A stretch of 64,000 bases of DNA from Chryseobacterium jejuense (GCF_900100075.1 NZ_FNEG01000010.1:1-64000); one strand, 5' to 3'. Positions 8,296-18,161 are shown, numbered from the stretch's first letter. Numbers and translations are program-made. Notes: generated by a model not told the origin, from the letters alone.

Positions 8296-11200
8296 CTAAA
8301 GATAAATAATCTGCGTTTTCAGAACTTTTTTGCCCAATCTTTCAAGAATATTTTTGTAACCCTGTACCTGTTCTTCATCCTTGCCTTTTTCCTCACCTGT
8401 TTTAAAGTCAACAATGATATAACCTTCTTCACTTTTCAGAATACGGTCAGGTCTTGAAATATGGCTTTCTCCATTTTCAGAGATCATAATATCCTTTTCA
8501 TTGATAACTTCCCACTTTTCATCAAAGAATTCAGAATATGTTTTGACAATTTCCTGTAAAGTAATCTGGATTTCATTCTTTTCTTCCAATGTAATCTGAC
8601 CTTCCAAAGCGTAGCCTTCCAGTACTTTGTTAATATCTTTTTCAGTATTGATCTTAGATAAGAGCTCGTGTACAAAAAGCCCGATTCTTACTTTCTCATT
8701 TCGTACCTGATAGTTTTTTGACGGAGTAGCAATCTTGATGGAAGTACTCTTTTCATTAACGTTTTTCAGATTCTGAATGTTCTTCGTTTTAAAAGATGAA
8801 GTCTTGGTTTTTGAATGTTTCTTCAACATTCCCGGTTGTACTTCATACAGATCAAATGAATCTGCATTTTCAGTGTTTTTGGTCTGAATAAATTCTAACA
8901 GCTCAAGATTATTCGAAGTTTTATTAGCCTTCTGAAGATAGAAAAATAGCTGTTCAACAGGCCTTGTCGTCGCTACATACTGCAAACATAATCTGTCAAT
9001 CAGATTTTTATAAGAATTCTTTTTATTGAATTTCTGAATTTCCTCATCATAGACTTCAAGATTCTTACTGAATTGGTTGATGTTAACGGATTTTAAAGCA
9101 TCACTTTCATTCGTCTCAAACCAGTTGGTAAACTCACTGTCTCTGTTTTTGTTCATCATAGGAATAAAAACAATAGGAAACTCCAATCCCTTAGACTTGT
9201 GAATGGTCATAATCTGAATGGCATCTATATTTTCCGAAGCCTGAATGGTATAGGAAGAAGCTTCTTCATCCCAATATTTTAAAAATTCTTTGGTACTTGC
9301 ACCAGCATTTTGGGTGAAATTGAAAAGCATTTCCAAAAAGTTCAGCAGGAAGTCGGTTTCTTTGTTCTCTACTGAAAACTCATTGATATAATACTCAATA
9401 AAATTATAAAGGTTGAATCTCGGAAAGTGATCCTGCTTCAGTTGTAACGAATATTTCTGCTGTATAAACTGAAGAATCTCTTCATGGCCTTCAATATCCA
9501 GAATTTCCTTCATTTCCAACGTAAAATCTGCCATGTGAATTTTCCCTAAGGTATTCAGATAATACATCATCATGATAAGGCAAGGCTTATTCTTCGGATT
9601 AATTTCCCATCTTAAAAACTCAATAACTGCTTTTAAGGTGTTGGAAAGCTCCAGCGTAAGACCTTTATCAGAAATGGTTTTGATATTGGTTTCCTCGCCA
9701 TGATAATTGACTTTCAAATTTCCCAGTTTTTGAGAATAGCTGAAAATATCAAAATTTCCACGGCATAGAATTGTAATATCTGAGAACTTAAATCCATTAT
9801 CCAGACATTCCTGAATATCTTTTCGCATGCTCTCTGATGTATCATCATAAAACTCGTCATTCGTAAGATTTTCGATCAGGTTTACTTTTACACGTCCGTC
9901 AATCTTAGATTTAGGAGTCTGCTCAGCATCCGCCCCAAAAATATTTTTATGTTCCTCTTCCAGCTCCAGAGAATGATACTGATACAGCTCATTATTGAAT
10001 TGTACAATATTTCTGGCACTTCTCCAGTTATCTTTAAGAACCAGAAGATCCGCTTCCTTAGGAGAAAATTCCTTTTTGTTGATGATATCCAGCATCAGTT
10101 TACTTTCCCCACCACGGAATCTGTAGATACTCTGTTTAGGATCTCCTACCAGAGTAAAAGAAGTATATTCAGTGGAAACACTATGATCTCTTAACGGAAC
10201 AAAATTCTGCCACTGCAATTCTGATGTATCCTGAAACTCATCAAAGAAATAATGCTGAAACTGTGCCCCTACTTTTTCATAAATAAAAGCTGATGGCTCG
10301 TTTTTAAGATTTTCATTGATAAGAATATTAAATTTTGAAAGAAGAACAAGGTCATTCTCTTCCTCAATCTTCTTCAGCTCATCCTGAATATCCTTATTAA
10401 CTTTTAAAGGAAGCAAGGCAGATAAAACTTTTTCTTTCTTCTGAGTTTCAATATACAGAAGAATAAGTTTCATTCTGTTTTCAATAAGCTGATCCAGAAT
10501 TTCTAAAATTTCTGCTTCCTTATGTTTAGATTTTGAAGAAGCTCCTTTCCTGTAATTGTTGATGACAGATTCTTCCTGTGTAGTAGGAAAAGGAAAACCG
10601 GCTCTTTTCTGTTGGTAAAAATCAATAACTTTGGTAAAGAAACCTCCGATCCCGTTTTTTCCCTGAGCAAAATCTTCAATCTCAATATTTCTGGATTTGA
10701 ATAATTCAATAGAAGCAGCAGCAAGTTCAGCAGCCTGTTTTTTATTCAGAACAATCTCTTTACGAAGCGTGTTCTTGATATTTTCATAATTGGCATCATC
10801 AAAACTATCATTGTTTTTCAGGTGCTCGTAATGAATATCTTTTACAAATTCCTTTGCCGAATCATAAAGGTTTTTATTAAGATTGATCCTTTCATTGTTT
10901 TCAAGGCTGTAATCCACATAATCCATGAAAGAATTAGAGATTGTATCATTTTCACCAATCTGGTCCAGCATTTTATCCACAGCCTCAATCAGAAACGGTT
11001 CAGCTTCAATTTCCAGATTGAAATTTTTTGCCAGTCCCAATTCGTAAGAAAAACTTCTCACCAATCTTGAATTAAAACGGTCAATCGTTCCGATATTTAA
11101 AGTAGAATAGTTATGAAGAATATAATCCAATAGTCTTTTAGACCGATGATGCAGCTCGTCAATAGTGATTTTTAATCCCTGTTCCTCAAAAGCCTTTTGA

Positions 11201-11436
11201 ATATTTTTAAGGTCAGTATTCTCTGCATAATTACTGGCTGAGAAATTTCCAAGCCAGGACAAAATCCTTTCCTTCATCTCGTTGGCGGCCTTGTTCGTAA
11301 AGGTTAAAGCGAGAATATTCCTGATCGATTGCTGTTGATTAGGATAACGGAGACAGATCATCAGAAGTCGCTGAACCAGGGCATATGTTTTCCCGGATCC
11401 GGCAGAAGCATTGATAACTGTATAAGAATTTTGCAT
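8296..11436 (-). CDS. AddA-like UvrD-family helicase-nuclease
   Basis: This 1046-residue superfamily 1 DNA helicase carries a C-terminal PD-(D/E)XK nuclease. Motifs appear in order: Walker A ASAGSGKT (10-17), motif Ia LTFTNKAANEM, DEFQD (399-403), GDPKQSIYRFRGGE, HKSKGLEFPIVF and VATTRP. At the C-terminus, SRPDRIL and VDFKTGE (D1010, K1012) form the nuclease site. By family it resects and repairs double-strand breaks as the AddA/RecB-like subunit. AddA usually works with an AddB-type partner, and none is adjacent here. A UvrD-like helicase acting alone is the alternative. Confidence 0.85.
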   Translation of the reverse strand: MQNSYTVINASAGSGKTYALVQRLLMICLRYPNQQQSIRNILALTFTNKAANEMKERILSWLGNFSASNYAENTDLKNIQKAFEEQGLKITIDELHHRSKRLLDYILHNYSTLNIGTIDRFNSRLVRSFSYELGLAKNFNLEIEAEPFLIEAVDKMLDQIGENDTISNSFMDYVDYSLENNERINLNKNLYDSAKEFVKDIHYEHLKNNDSFDDANYENIKNTLRKEIVLNKKQAAELAAASIELFKSRNIEIEDFAQGKNGIGGFFTKVIDFYQQKRAGFPFPTTQEESVINNYRKGASSKSKHKEAEILEILDQLIENRMKLILLYIETQKKEKVLSALLPLKVNKDIQDELKKIEEENDLVLLSKFNILINENLKNEPSAFIYEKVGAQFQHYFFDEFQDTSELQWQNFVPLRDHSVSTEYTSFTLVGDPKQSIYRFRGGESKLMLDIINKKEFSPKEADLLVLKDNWRSARNIVQFNNELYQYHSLELEEEHKNIFGADAEQTPKSKIDGRVKVNLIENLTNDEFYDDTSESMRKDIQECLDNGFKFSDITILCRGNFDIFSYSQKLGNLKVNYHGEETNIKTISDKGLTLELSNTLKAVIEFLRWEINPKNKPCLIMMMYYLNTLGKIHMADFTLEMKEILDIEGHEEILQFIQQKYSLQLKQDHFPRFNLYNFIEYYINEFSVENKETDFLLNFLEMLFNFTQNAGASTKEFLKYWDEEASSYTIQASENIDAIQIMTIHKSKGLEFPIVFIPMMNKNRDSEFTNWFETNESDALKSVNINQFSKNLEVYDEEIQKFNKKNSYKNLIDRLCLQYVATTRPVEQLFFYLQKANKTSNNLELLEFIQTKNTENADSFDLYEVQPGMLKKHSKTKTSSFKTKNIQNLKNVNEKSTSIKIATPSKNYQVRNEKVRIGLFVHELLSKINTEKDINKVLEGYALEGQITLEEKNEIQITLQEIVKTYSEFFDEKWEVINEKDIMISENGESHISRPDRILKSEEGYIIVDFKTGEEKGKDEEQVQGYKNILERLGKKVLKTQIIYL

Positions 11437-11618
11437 TGTAAAAAGAGAATTGAGACTGCAAGTTAGCTAAAATTTAAAAGAAAATTTAACAATTCAATCT
11501 GCCTATTTAACAGTTTCGGAAGCAAAAGATAGAAAGAAATATTAAAAGGCGTTAACGGTGGTTAAACTTATGCAACAATTTAAAAATAATTTTAGCTTTG
11601 CTCTATAAAAAATAACCT

Positions 11619-12365
11619 GTGAAATTCAAACTACTTCTTTTTCTATCTCTGATTTTCTTCATTCATTCCAATGCCCAAAGTTATATCTTCGGAACAGTGG
11701 TTTCTGAGAGTGGTGCTGAAATGCCGGAAGTTAGTGTAGTTAATATCCGGACTGATGAAATGGTACTTTCAAACGGAGATGGTCATTTTATGATTTCAGG
11801 AAAAGTAGGAGATGAATTACGATTTATAAAAGCTGGATATGATAGAGTTGTGAAAAAGGTATCTCAGGAAAATGTACAGTCACCTATGAATATCGGCCTT
11901 GTTCGGTCAACCATTCAGATTCCTGAAGTAGAAGTTAAGCAGGGACTCACTGGAAATCTGAAAATAGATTCAAAGATCTACAACAAACCTAAAAAGGTAG
12001 AAAAACTGTTGGCCGATCTAGGAAAGTATATGGTACAGAAGTCAGATCCGAGAATTCTAGCAGCAAAACCAGGTGAATTTGTACAGCCAATAGGAGAAGG
12101 ATTTGTAGTTGGAGCTATAAAAGATAAATGGGATGATATTGATCTTATGAAATACATCAGAGCAAGTCTGGGAGACGATTATTTTACCGATCTTAAAATT
12201 GAAAAGCCATTGATAGATCATTTCATCTCCTATGTTTTTGCAGGTGGTTTTGAAAGAAAGAAGATTTTAAAATATGGATTCTGTAGTGACGAAGACCTGA
12301 ACAGATTTCAACGTTTTGTTCTGACAAGAATATCCTCTTACCGTGCTGCAAAAACTCAAAGATAA
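11619..12365 (+). CDS. Secreted CarboxypepD_reg-like protein, paralogue 1
   Basis: The start is GTG (11619). The 248-residue product has a signal peptide (about 1-19, ending HSNAQ) and then an Ig-like carboxypeptidase regulatory domain (about 22-95: GTVVSESGAEMPEVSVVNI, DGHFMISGKVGDELRFIKAGY). A linker carries TGNLKIDSK, and the C-terminal helical domain is unrecognised. The next two genes encode proteins with the same layout, so this is a tandem family. Periplasmic or outer-membrane location is likely and the function is unknown. It ends 5 bases before the next gene. Confidence 0.65.
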   Translation: MKFKLLLFLSLIFFIHSNAQSYIFGTVVSESGAEMPEVSVVNIRTDEMVLSNGDGHFMISGKVGDELRFIKAGYDRVVKKVSQENVQSPMNIGLVRSTIQIPEVEVKQGLTGNLKIDSKIYNKPKKVEKLLADLGKYMVQKSDPRILAAKPGEFVQPIGEGFVVGAIKDKWDDIDLMKYIRASLGDDYFTDLKIEKPLIDHFISYVFAGGFERKKILKYGFCSDEDLNRFQRFVLTRISSYRAAKTQR

Positions 12366-12370
12366 CCAAA

Positions 12371-13177
12371 ATGAAAACGTATAAGAAAAACCTATCCATG
12401 AGTTTGCTCTGTGTGTCTACTATGGTATTCTCACAGCAAAAGGTAGCAGGACTCGTTACAGACAATAGTAACGTGAATATCAATCCGGTATTAATCATTA
12501 ATGTTTCAAAAAACACTTCTGTATTGAGTGATGCTTCAGGAAAATTTGTGATAGATGCTGATGAAAACGATGAAATAAGAGCCATAAAAGAAGGCTATTA
12601 CCGTGCCAGTAAAAAGATTTCAAAAGAAGACTTCAATACTCCTATACTGATGATCCTCCAAAAAGCAGAGATCCAGATTCCGGAAGTAAAAATAGCCTTT
12701 AAACCTACCGGAAATCTTGAAAAAGACAGTAAGCGTCTTAATGAGTCTCAAAAGCTAAGGTCTTTAAAATCGGAGATGTCCAAATATATGAAGAGTCCTT
12801 TAACTGAACCATTACCCAATAAAACCATTTCCAAAACCTTTACGGGTCATGATTTTAATGCAGGACAAGTTGATGCTTTAGGGATTATTGGTAAAGCAAT
12901 AAGCTTGTTTACTAATGCAAATAAGCCCAAAATTACAAAGGCTAACTATATAGAATTTCAAGACTTTATGCTACAGCTTAAAAATGACGTAAATTTAGAT
13001 TTCCTAAAAAAGTATGGTATGGAGGATGAACAGATTGATGCATTTCTACTATATGCAGAAGAAACAAGAAATCTTTCTAAAAAATTCAGAAAGGATTTCA
13101 ATAAGAATGTATTAGAGTTTGAACTGAAAACAGCTTTTGTTGAATACCGCAAATTAAATAAGCTTGATGCCAAATAA
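12371..13177 (+). CDS. Secreted CarboxypepD_reg-like protein, paralogue 2
   Basis: The 268-residue protein has a signal peptide (MKTYKKNLSMSLLCVSTMVF, then SQQ) and the same domain order as its neighbours. A regulatory-like beta domain (GLVTDNSNVNINPVLIINVS) is followed by the conserved linker TGNLEKDSKRLNE and a divergent C-terminal helical part. The spacing of 5 bases from the previous gene indicates one operon. The C-terminal third is Lys- and Asn-rich and shows little likeness to the sister proteins. Function unknown. Confidence 0.65.
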   Translation: MKTYKKNLSMSLLCVSTMVFSQQKVAGLVTDNSNVNINPVLIINVSKNTSVLSDASGKFVIDADENDEIRAIKEGYYRASKKISKEDFNTPILMILQKAEIQIPEVKIAFKPTGNLEKDSKRLNESQKLRSLKSEMSKYMKSPLTEPLPNKTISKTFTGHDFNAGQVDALGIIGKAISLFTNANKPKITKANYIEFQDFMLQLKNDVNLDFLKKYGMEDEQIDAFLLYAEETRNLSKKFRKDFNKNVLEFELKTAFVEYRKLNKLDAK

Positions 13178-13208
13178 AATATTGGTATTTTTATAAATAA
13201 AAGAATAA

Positions 13209-14021
13209 TTGGATTACAATTTCAAAAATAGAGTAAATGACCATTGGAAAAAAGGATTTATTTTCCTTGTGATGTTGTGCAGTAATCTTTTGTTTTCTCA
13301 ACAGATGGTAACCGGGCGGATTATTGACGATGAAGGAGAAAACTTGAGTGCCGTCACCATTGTTAATATATCCACAGATAAAAAAGTATACTCCAATTCA
13401 CAAGGAATATTTTCTATTGAAGCTAATCCCAATGATGAACTGAGGTTTGTAAAAGAAGATTTCAGGAGAGTTTCCAGACGGGTTTTAACAGATGGAGGTA
13501 ATCCACAATTGTTAATCACTCTTTTTCAGATTCCCAAAGATATCGGAGAAGTGAAAATTGTAAAAAAGCTTTCCGGTGATCTGGAGCAGGATTCCAGGAT
13601 TGTTGCGAAAGTAGATAAAGGAGAACAGGTAAAACAGGCTGTTGGTCTTCCTGAACCTGTAGGAAAAATGCGGGAGAAACCGGCAGAAGTGAAAAGCGTT
13701 CTTTTACCTATATTGCTTGGAAATCTTAATGTACAGGGAGTATATGATTTGATAAGCGGAAAAGCAAGAAAACAGAAAAGAGAATACAGATATGATGATC
13801 TCCAAGAACATATTGCCTGGGTGAGAAGCAGGGTAGATGATGATTATTTTGTTAAGGCTGGAATTCCTGCCGATAAAATTTCAGAGTTTATTGAATTTTC
13901 ATTTTCAGCGAAACCTCAGGTTCGTACCTATGTAAAAGCCAGAAATCTTTCGGGAGTTCTTTTGAGGATGGAAGAAGTGATCCCGGTTTTTATTGAAAGG
14001 CTCAATAATAGCCATAAATAG
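13209..14021 (+). CDS. Secreted CarboxypepD_reg-like protein, paralogue 3
   Basis: The reading frame opens with TTG at 13209 (270 residues). A hydrophobic signal segment, KKGFIFLVMLCSNLLFSQQ, lies at residues 14-32, so the true start could also be slightly downstream. The beta domain (GRIIDDEGENLSAVTIVNIS) and the linker SGDLEQDSR match the two preceding paralogues. The C-terminal part includes DDDYFVKAGIPADKI, comparable with GDDYFTDLKIEK in paralogue 1. It is the last of the three-gene run. Function unknown. Confidence 0.6.
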   Translation: MDYNFKNRVNDHWKKGFIFLVMLCSNLLFSQQMVTGRIIDDEGENLSAVTIVNISTDKKVYSNSQGIFSIEANPNDELRFVKEDFRRVSRRVLTDGGNPQLLITLFQIPKDIGEVKIVKKLSGDLEQDSRIVAKVDKGEQVKQAVGLPEPVGKMREKPAEVKSVLLPILLGNLNVQGVYDLISGKARKQKREYRYDDLQEHIAWVRSRVDDDYFVKAGIPADKISEFIEFSFSAKPQVRTYVKARNLSGVLLRMEEVIPVFIERLNNSHK

Positions 14022-14122
14022 ATCAAGTTCAGTTAGTGTTAGTTGTTTCTTTCTAGTGTTAAATAAATCTTAAAATATTGGAATGGAAATTGCTGCAATA
14101 ATCTCATAATCAAACCAAATTC

Positions 14123-14866
14123 ATGAATTTTATGAATAAAAACGTTATTGCAGTAGCTATAGGAGCTTTGGGGTTTATTCTTGGCCTCAGCTTTTTAGGA
14201 AATGCAATTAAAAATAGAAATAAATCTGAAAATACAATCGCTGTAACAGGTTTAGGATCCAAACAGTTTACTTCTGACTTGATTACATGGTCAGGCAGTT
14301 TTTCTAAGAATAATTCTGATTTGAAGTCAGCTTATGATGAATTAGCCATGGATAGGAAAGTTATCAATGATTATCTGATTTCAAAAGGAATAAAACAGAA
14401 TGAGATTGTTTTTTCTTCTGTTGATATTCAGAAGCAGTTCAGGAGTTATAATGACTCCAATGGAAATTATGTACAGGGAGAATTTTCCGGTTATAACCTG
14501 ACTCAAAATGTATCTATTGAAAGTAAGGAAGTAGGGAAAATTGAAAATCTTTCGAGAAATATCACTGAAATTATCAACCGTGGTATTGAGTTTACCTCTT
14601 CTTCACCTTCCTATTTTTACACCAAATTGGCTACTGTAAAACAGGAAATGATAGCCAGTGCAACAAAAGATGCTAAAGAACGTGCTGAAAAAATTGCAGA
14701 AAATTCCGGAAGCAGCTTAGGAAATCTTAAAAAAGCAACAATGGGAGTCATTCAGATTACAGCACCCAACTCAAACGAAGATTATTCTTACGGTGGAACA
14801 TTCAATACTTCTTCCAAAGAAAAAGAAGCGAGTATCACCATAAAATTGGAATACGAAGTAAACTAG
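14123..14866 (+). CDS. SIMPL domain (DUF541) protein
   Basis: The 247-residue protein has one N-terminal membrane anchor (about residues 7-27: VIAVAIGALGFILGLSFLG). The SIMPL/DUF541 domain follows, beginning TIAVTGLGSKQF and including KDAKERAEKIAENSGSSLG near residue 185. SIMPL proteins (BP26/OMP28-like) form periplasmic oligomers. Their biochemical role is unclear. It stands alone and ends at a bidirectional terminator. Confidence 0.85.
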   Translation: MNFMNKNVIAVAIGALGFILGLSFLGNAIKNRNKSENTIAVTGLGSKQFTSDLITWSGSFSKNNSDLKSAYDELAMDRKVINDYLISKGIKQNEIVFSSVDIQKQFRSYNDSNGNYVQGEFSGYNLTQNVSIESKEVGKIENLSRNITEIINRGIEFTSSSPSYFYTKLATVKQEMIASATKDAKERAEKIAENSGSSLGNLKKATMGVIQITAPNSNEDYSYGGTFNTSSKEKEASITIKLEYEVN

Positions 14867-14932
14867 ATTAATATTATAAGCAAAAAGGATACAACGCATC
14901 TGTGGTCAATCTTTTACTTTTAATAAAAAAAT

Positions 14933-14956
14933 AACGCCGGAAATATTCCGGCGTTT
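14933..14956. terminator. Bidirectional intrinsic terminator
   Basis: AACGCCGG and CCGGCGTT form an 8-bp stem around AAATATT between convergent genes. A-rich and T-rich flanks serve both strands. Confidence 0.8.
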
Positions 14957-14960
14957 TATA

Positions 14961-15473
14961 TTAAGGATAAACAATATCGCAAATTTCAGTTTTAAGTTCC
15001 TCCACATTTTCAGGAGAATAATTGGCCAATAGCCATAAGTTCAGAGACTGTTTTCCCTCTCCATAACTTGGTTGTACATAAGTAGTATCAATCAGTTCGA
15101 AGTTATTTCTCTGGTAGAAAGAATAACGTCTCTTAGCATCATCATTCTGATCTTCAGGTTCAATTTCTAGGATGATTCTTGGATAATTTTCTAATAAATG
15201 CTGCATGATATGAGATCCCAGTTTTTTGCTTCTGAAAGCCTCAAAGACTTCAAAATGTTCTACAAAAACAAAAGAACTCAGCTCCCATAAGATGATGTAG
15301 CCTATTGCGTCAGATTCATGCATGATAGACATAAAACTTACTTTCGGATTTGAAAATAAATCCAGAAACTGTTCTTTGTCTCTTTGTTCGTCTACAGGAA
15401 AAGTGCTGGTATAAGAAGTATAGATTCCCTGAACTCTATGATCTTCAGCAGAAATAATCGATAAAAATTCCAT
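14961..15473 (-). CDS. GNAT family N-acetyltransferase
   Basis: The 170-residue protein has the acetyltransferase core: SIMHESDAIGYIILWEL (beta strands), then FRSKKLGSHIMQHLLENYP, which fits the acetyl-CoA pyrophosphate-binding loop. The motif RRYSFYQRNNFELIDTTYVQP near the C-terminus is typical of the last helix and strand of GNAT folds. The substrate is unknown. It follows the pspC-like gene by two bases, so it is the end of an operon with DUF2851. Confidence 0.8.
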   Translation of the reverse strand: MEFLSIISAEDHRVQGIYTSYTSTFPVDEQRDKEQFLDLFSNPKVSFMSIMHESDAIGYIILWELSSFVFVEHFEVFEAFRSKKLGSHIMQHLLENYPRIILEIEPEDQNDDAKRRYSFYQRNNFELIDTTYVQPSYGEGKQSLNLWLLANYSPENVEELKTEICDIVYP

Positions 15474-15475
15474 AA

Positions 15476-15697
15476 TTATAAATCAAAGACGCTTGGTCTT
15501 CTTGTGATAAAAATATCTTTAATCCACAAAGTGAATGCCAAACCCAGATAAATCAGAAAGAAAAAGCCGGCTGTAGCAAAGGTAGAGTAGATGAAGAAGA
15601 TCCTTAATTTGGATACGGGAATTCCCAGCTTGGCACCTGTTCTTGTCAGTACACCAAACCATTCTCTTTCCATTTTATGACGGATATTACTCAGCAT
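15476..15697 (-). CDS. PspC domain protein
   Basis: The 73-residue protein matches the PspC family: a short N-terminal segment (GVLTRTGAKLGIPVSKLRIF) followed by a hydrophobic helix (FFIYSTFATAGFFFLIYLGLAF). By family it is an inner-membrane envelope-stress sensor or regulator, but most short PspC proteins outside Proteobacteria have no tested role. An internal Met at residue 8 is an alternative start. It is one base from the DUF2851 gene upstream and two from the acetyltransferase downstream. Confidence 0.8.
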   Translation of the reverse strand: MLSNIRHKMEREWFGVLTRTGAKLGIPVSKLRIFFIYSTFATAGFFFLIYLGLAFTLWIKDIFITRRPSVFDL

Positions 15698-15698
15698 T

Positions 15699-16958
15699 TC
15701 AAGATTCTTTTAAAAGTTTAAATCCAATACTGCAAGTTAAGCAATTTTTTTCGGCACATGAATTTTTATAGTGATAAATGAGACTCTGACTTTCCAGAGC
15801 ATTGGTGATGGGTACCCCAAGATTTTTCCAGTTCTGGATGACTGAGTTTTTTTCAGCCGTAATATTCTGATAGAATCCTATGATCTTATCCACAATTTCT
15901 TCACTGTGATATTTATGGTAAGTATATTGTAAAGGAAGAATAGTATTCAGAATGATGATATCAATAAAATCTTTACTTAGCGCTTTAGGTTGTACTTTTG
16001 AAATAGTTCCGAAATTAAAATGGCAATCCCAGTATTCAGAAGCTTTTACTGATTTAAAAAGATCATAGAGTTCTTCAATACTTTCTGCATCCATGACTTT
16101 TGAAAATAAATTTTGATGTTGATAAAGATTGGCCAGCTGAGACAACCGGATGGTAGGGAAATTGGGTGGCCGTAATCTTAAAAACTTAGGATGAAATATA
16201 AGATCCGAAATCTTAAACTTTGCTTTAAGAAAATCAAACTCCCGTTTCCATATTTTCATTTGGCCGTCTACAGGTGTTGTGAGCCATCCTGAAATTCCAA
16301 ACAACAGAGCTTCAAGCTGCAACGGATTTTGGCGGATTTTATTGATAATACTATAATCTACACTTTCTGAAATCTGTTTGAAAATATGAGCATTCACTTT
16401 TAATCCGAAAGAATAGGCAAGGCTGTGAAATAAAACCGCTTCAAAATTATTTTTATATAGGATTAAATTTTGCTCCAACTCAATAGACTTTTCTTCCAGT
16501 TTTTTCAGAATATTTCCTTCATGAAAATTCACGGGAATTTTGTCTTTATCGAAAATATTCTCACAGGCGATAAACTGATTTCCATTGATTAATCTTTCAT
16601 ATTTCCAGACTATATTTTCATCAATATAATGTTTCAACTCGAGGGTAGGAACCTTTTGCTGAGTAAGCATACTAATTTCGATGTCATGCTGAAAAACAAC
16701 ATGAAGAATAATGTTCTGGTAATTAGGATCCTGAGAATGATTATGGAAAATCCAGTCTGAAGAGCGGATATGCAGTTCTATATTTCCGGCAAGAATGACA
16801 CCGTTGATTTTGATTTTAGAATCAAGAAAATCCGGGCCGGCATCTTTGTTCCATTTCCCGAATTGTATAATTTCAACGGAATTTCCTTCAATATCCTTGA
16901 AGTCAAAATATTTGAAAACCTTATAGTTCCAAAGATATTGAAGTAATTTTTCCGTCAT
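15699..16958 (-). CDS. DUF2851 family protein
   Basis: The 419-residue protein has the DUF2851 hallmarks: an N-terminal EKLLQYLWNYKVF, then GNIELHIRSSDWIFHNHSQD near residue 75, and a C-terminal cysteine cluster (CAEKNCLTCSIGFKLL). The family is nearly confined to Bacteroidota and its function is unknown. The Cys cluster could bind metal (inference). It heads a three-gene minus-strand operon with the PspC and GNAT genes. Confidence 0.85.
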   Translation of the reverse strand: MTEKLLQYLWNYKVFKYFDFKDIEGNSVEIIQFGKWNKDAGPDFLDSKIKINGVILAGNIELHIRSSDWIFHNHSQDPNYQNIILHVVFQHDIEISMLTQQKVPTLELKHYIDENIVWKYERLINGNQFIACENIFDKDKIPVNFHEGNILKKLEEKSIELEQNLILYKNNFEAVLFHSLAYSFGLKVNAHIFKQISESVDYSIINKIRQNPLQLEALLFGISGWLTTPVDGQMKIWKREFDFLKAKFKISDLIFHPKFLRLRPPNFPTIRLSQLANLYQHQNLFSKVMDAESIEELYDLFKSVKASEYWDCHFNFGTISKVQPKALSKDFIDIIILNTILPLQYTYHKYHSEEIVDKIIGFYQNITAEKNSVIQNWKNLGVPITNALESQSLIYHYKNSCAEKNCLTCSIGFKLLKES

Positions 16959-16985
16959 AGTATGACGATAAATATAATAGAAATA

Positions 16986-18134
16986 TTATACTTTCGTCAA
17001 CTCCTTTTTAAAATTTTCTATAGTCGTTCTATACATTTTCTCATAGATAGGAAGAATGTTTTTCAAGTCGAACTTTATTGCCTGTTCTTTCGCATTTTCT
17101 TTCATTTTAGTTAAAAGTTCTTCATTGCTCAACAGTTTGATTGTATAGTTGCTCATGGCTTCTACATTTCCGATTTCTGCTAAATATCCCGTTTCTCCCT
17201 GAATATTTACCTCAGGAATTCCTCCTGCATTCGAACTGATAACCGGAGTATAGGCTGCCATTGCTTCCAAAGCTGCCAGACCAAAACTTTCCTGCTCTGA
17301 AGGAAGTAAAAACACATCAGAAAGCTGCAAAATTTTATAAAGATCATTTACTTTCCCCAGAAGGCGGATTTTTGAGATAAGATCCGGATTTTCTTCAAGG
17401 AACTGGTTCACCTTTTCCATATCAGGACCTTCACCAATGATGATAAGTTTGGATTTAACTTTCTTCTCAACATTTTTAAAGATCTGTAATACTTCATCCA
17501 CACGTTTTACAGGACGAAGATTCGATACATGGATCAATATTTTTTCATCAGGATTTGCAAACTGAGTTCTTTGACATTCCGTACAGTCATCAAATTCAGA
17601 ATTATCAATAAAATTGGTAATCACCTGAATTTCCTTTTTGATGTTGAAAAACTGCAGCGTATCCTTTTTCAGACTTTCAGAAACCGAAGTAATGGCATCT
17701 GATTGGTTAATGGAAAACTCTACCGCATGTTTATAACTTGGATGCTGCCCTACAAGGGTAATATCTGTTCCGTGAAGAGTTGTTACCAAAGGAATATCAT
17801 TATTGTCTTCCTGGAGCATTTGCTTAGCTGTAAAAGCCGCATATGCATAAGGAATGGCATAATGAGCATGCAGCAGATCAAGTTTATATAGATTAACAAC
17901 CCTGTAGATCATAGAACTTAACGCAATATCATAAGGCTGATACTGGAAAAGCGGATAGGTCTGAACATTTACTCTGTGAAAGAAAATATTCGGATTGGTA
18001 ATGTCTAATCTTGCAGGAAGAGCAGAGCTGATGAAGTGTACTTCATATCCTTTATTGGCAAGAGACATTCCCAGTTCTGTTGCTACAATTCCGCTTCCAC
18101 CGTAAGTTGGATAGCAAAGTATGCCTATTTTCAT
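16986..18134 (-). CDS. bshA: N-acetyl-alpha-D-glucosaminyl L-malate synthase
   Basis: This 382-residue GT4 glycosyltransferase makes GlcNAc-malate, the first step of bacillithiol synthesis, in the cytoplasm. Motifs: YPTYGGSGIVATELG (12-22 region), HAHYAIPYAYAA, TTLHGTDITLVG, then ISNAGGIPEV and the catalytic E7E-like segment PSEQESFGLAALEAMA. Length fits BshA. The next upstream gene on this strand is a GH3 enzyme 27 bases away. Other bacillithiol genes (bshB, bshC) are not in the window. Confidence 0.9.
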   Translation of the reverse strand: MKIGILCYPTYGGSGIVATELGMSLANKGYEVHFISSALPARLDITNPNIFFHRVNVQTYPLFQYQPYDIALSSMIYRVVNLYKLDLLHAHYAIPYAYAAFTAKQMLQEDNNDIPLVTTLHGTDITLVGQHPSYKHAVEFSINQSDAITSVSESLKKDTLQFFNIKKEIQVITNFIDNSEFDDCTECQRTQFANPDEKILIHVSNLRPVKRVDEVLQIFKNVEKKVKSKLIIIGEGPDMEKVNQFLEENPDLISKIRLLGKVNDLYKILQLSDVFLLPSEQESFGLAALEAMAAYTPVISSNAGGIPEVNIQGETGYLAEIGNVEAMSNYTIKLLSNEELLTKMKENAKEQAIKFDLKNILPIYEKMYRTTIENFKKELTKV

Positions 18135-18161
18135 TAGATTATTGTTGTTTTGATGTTGTTT

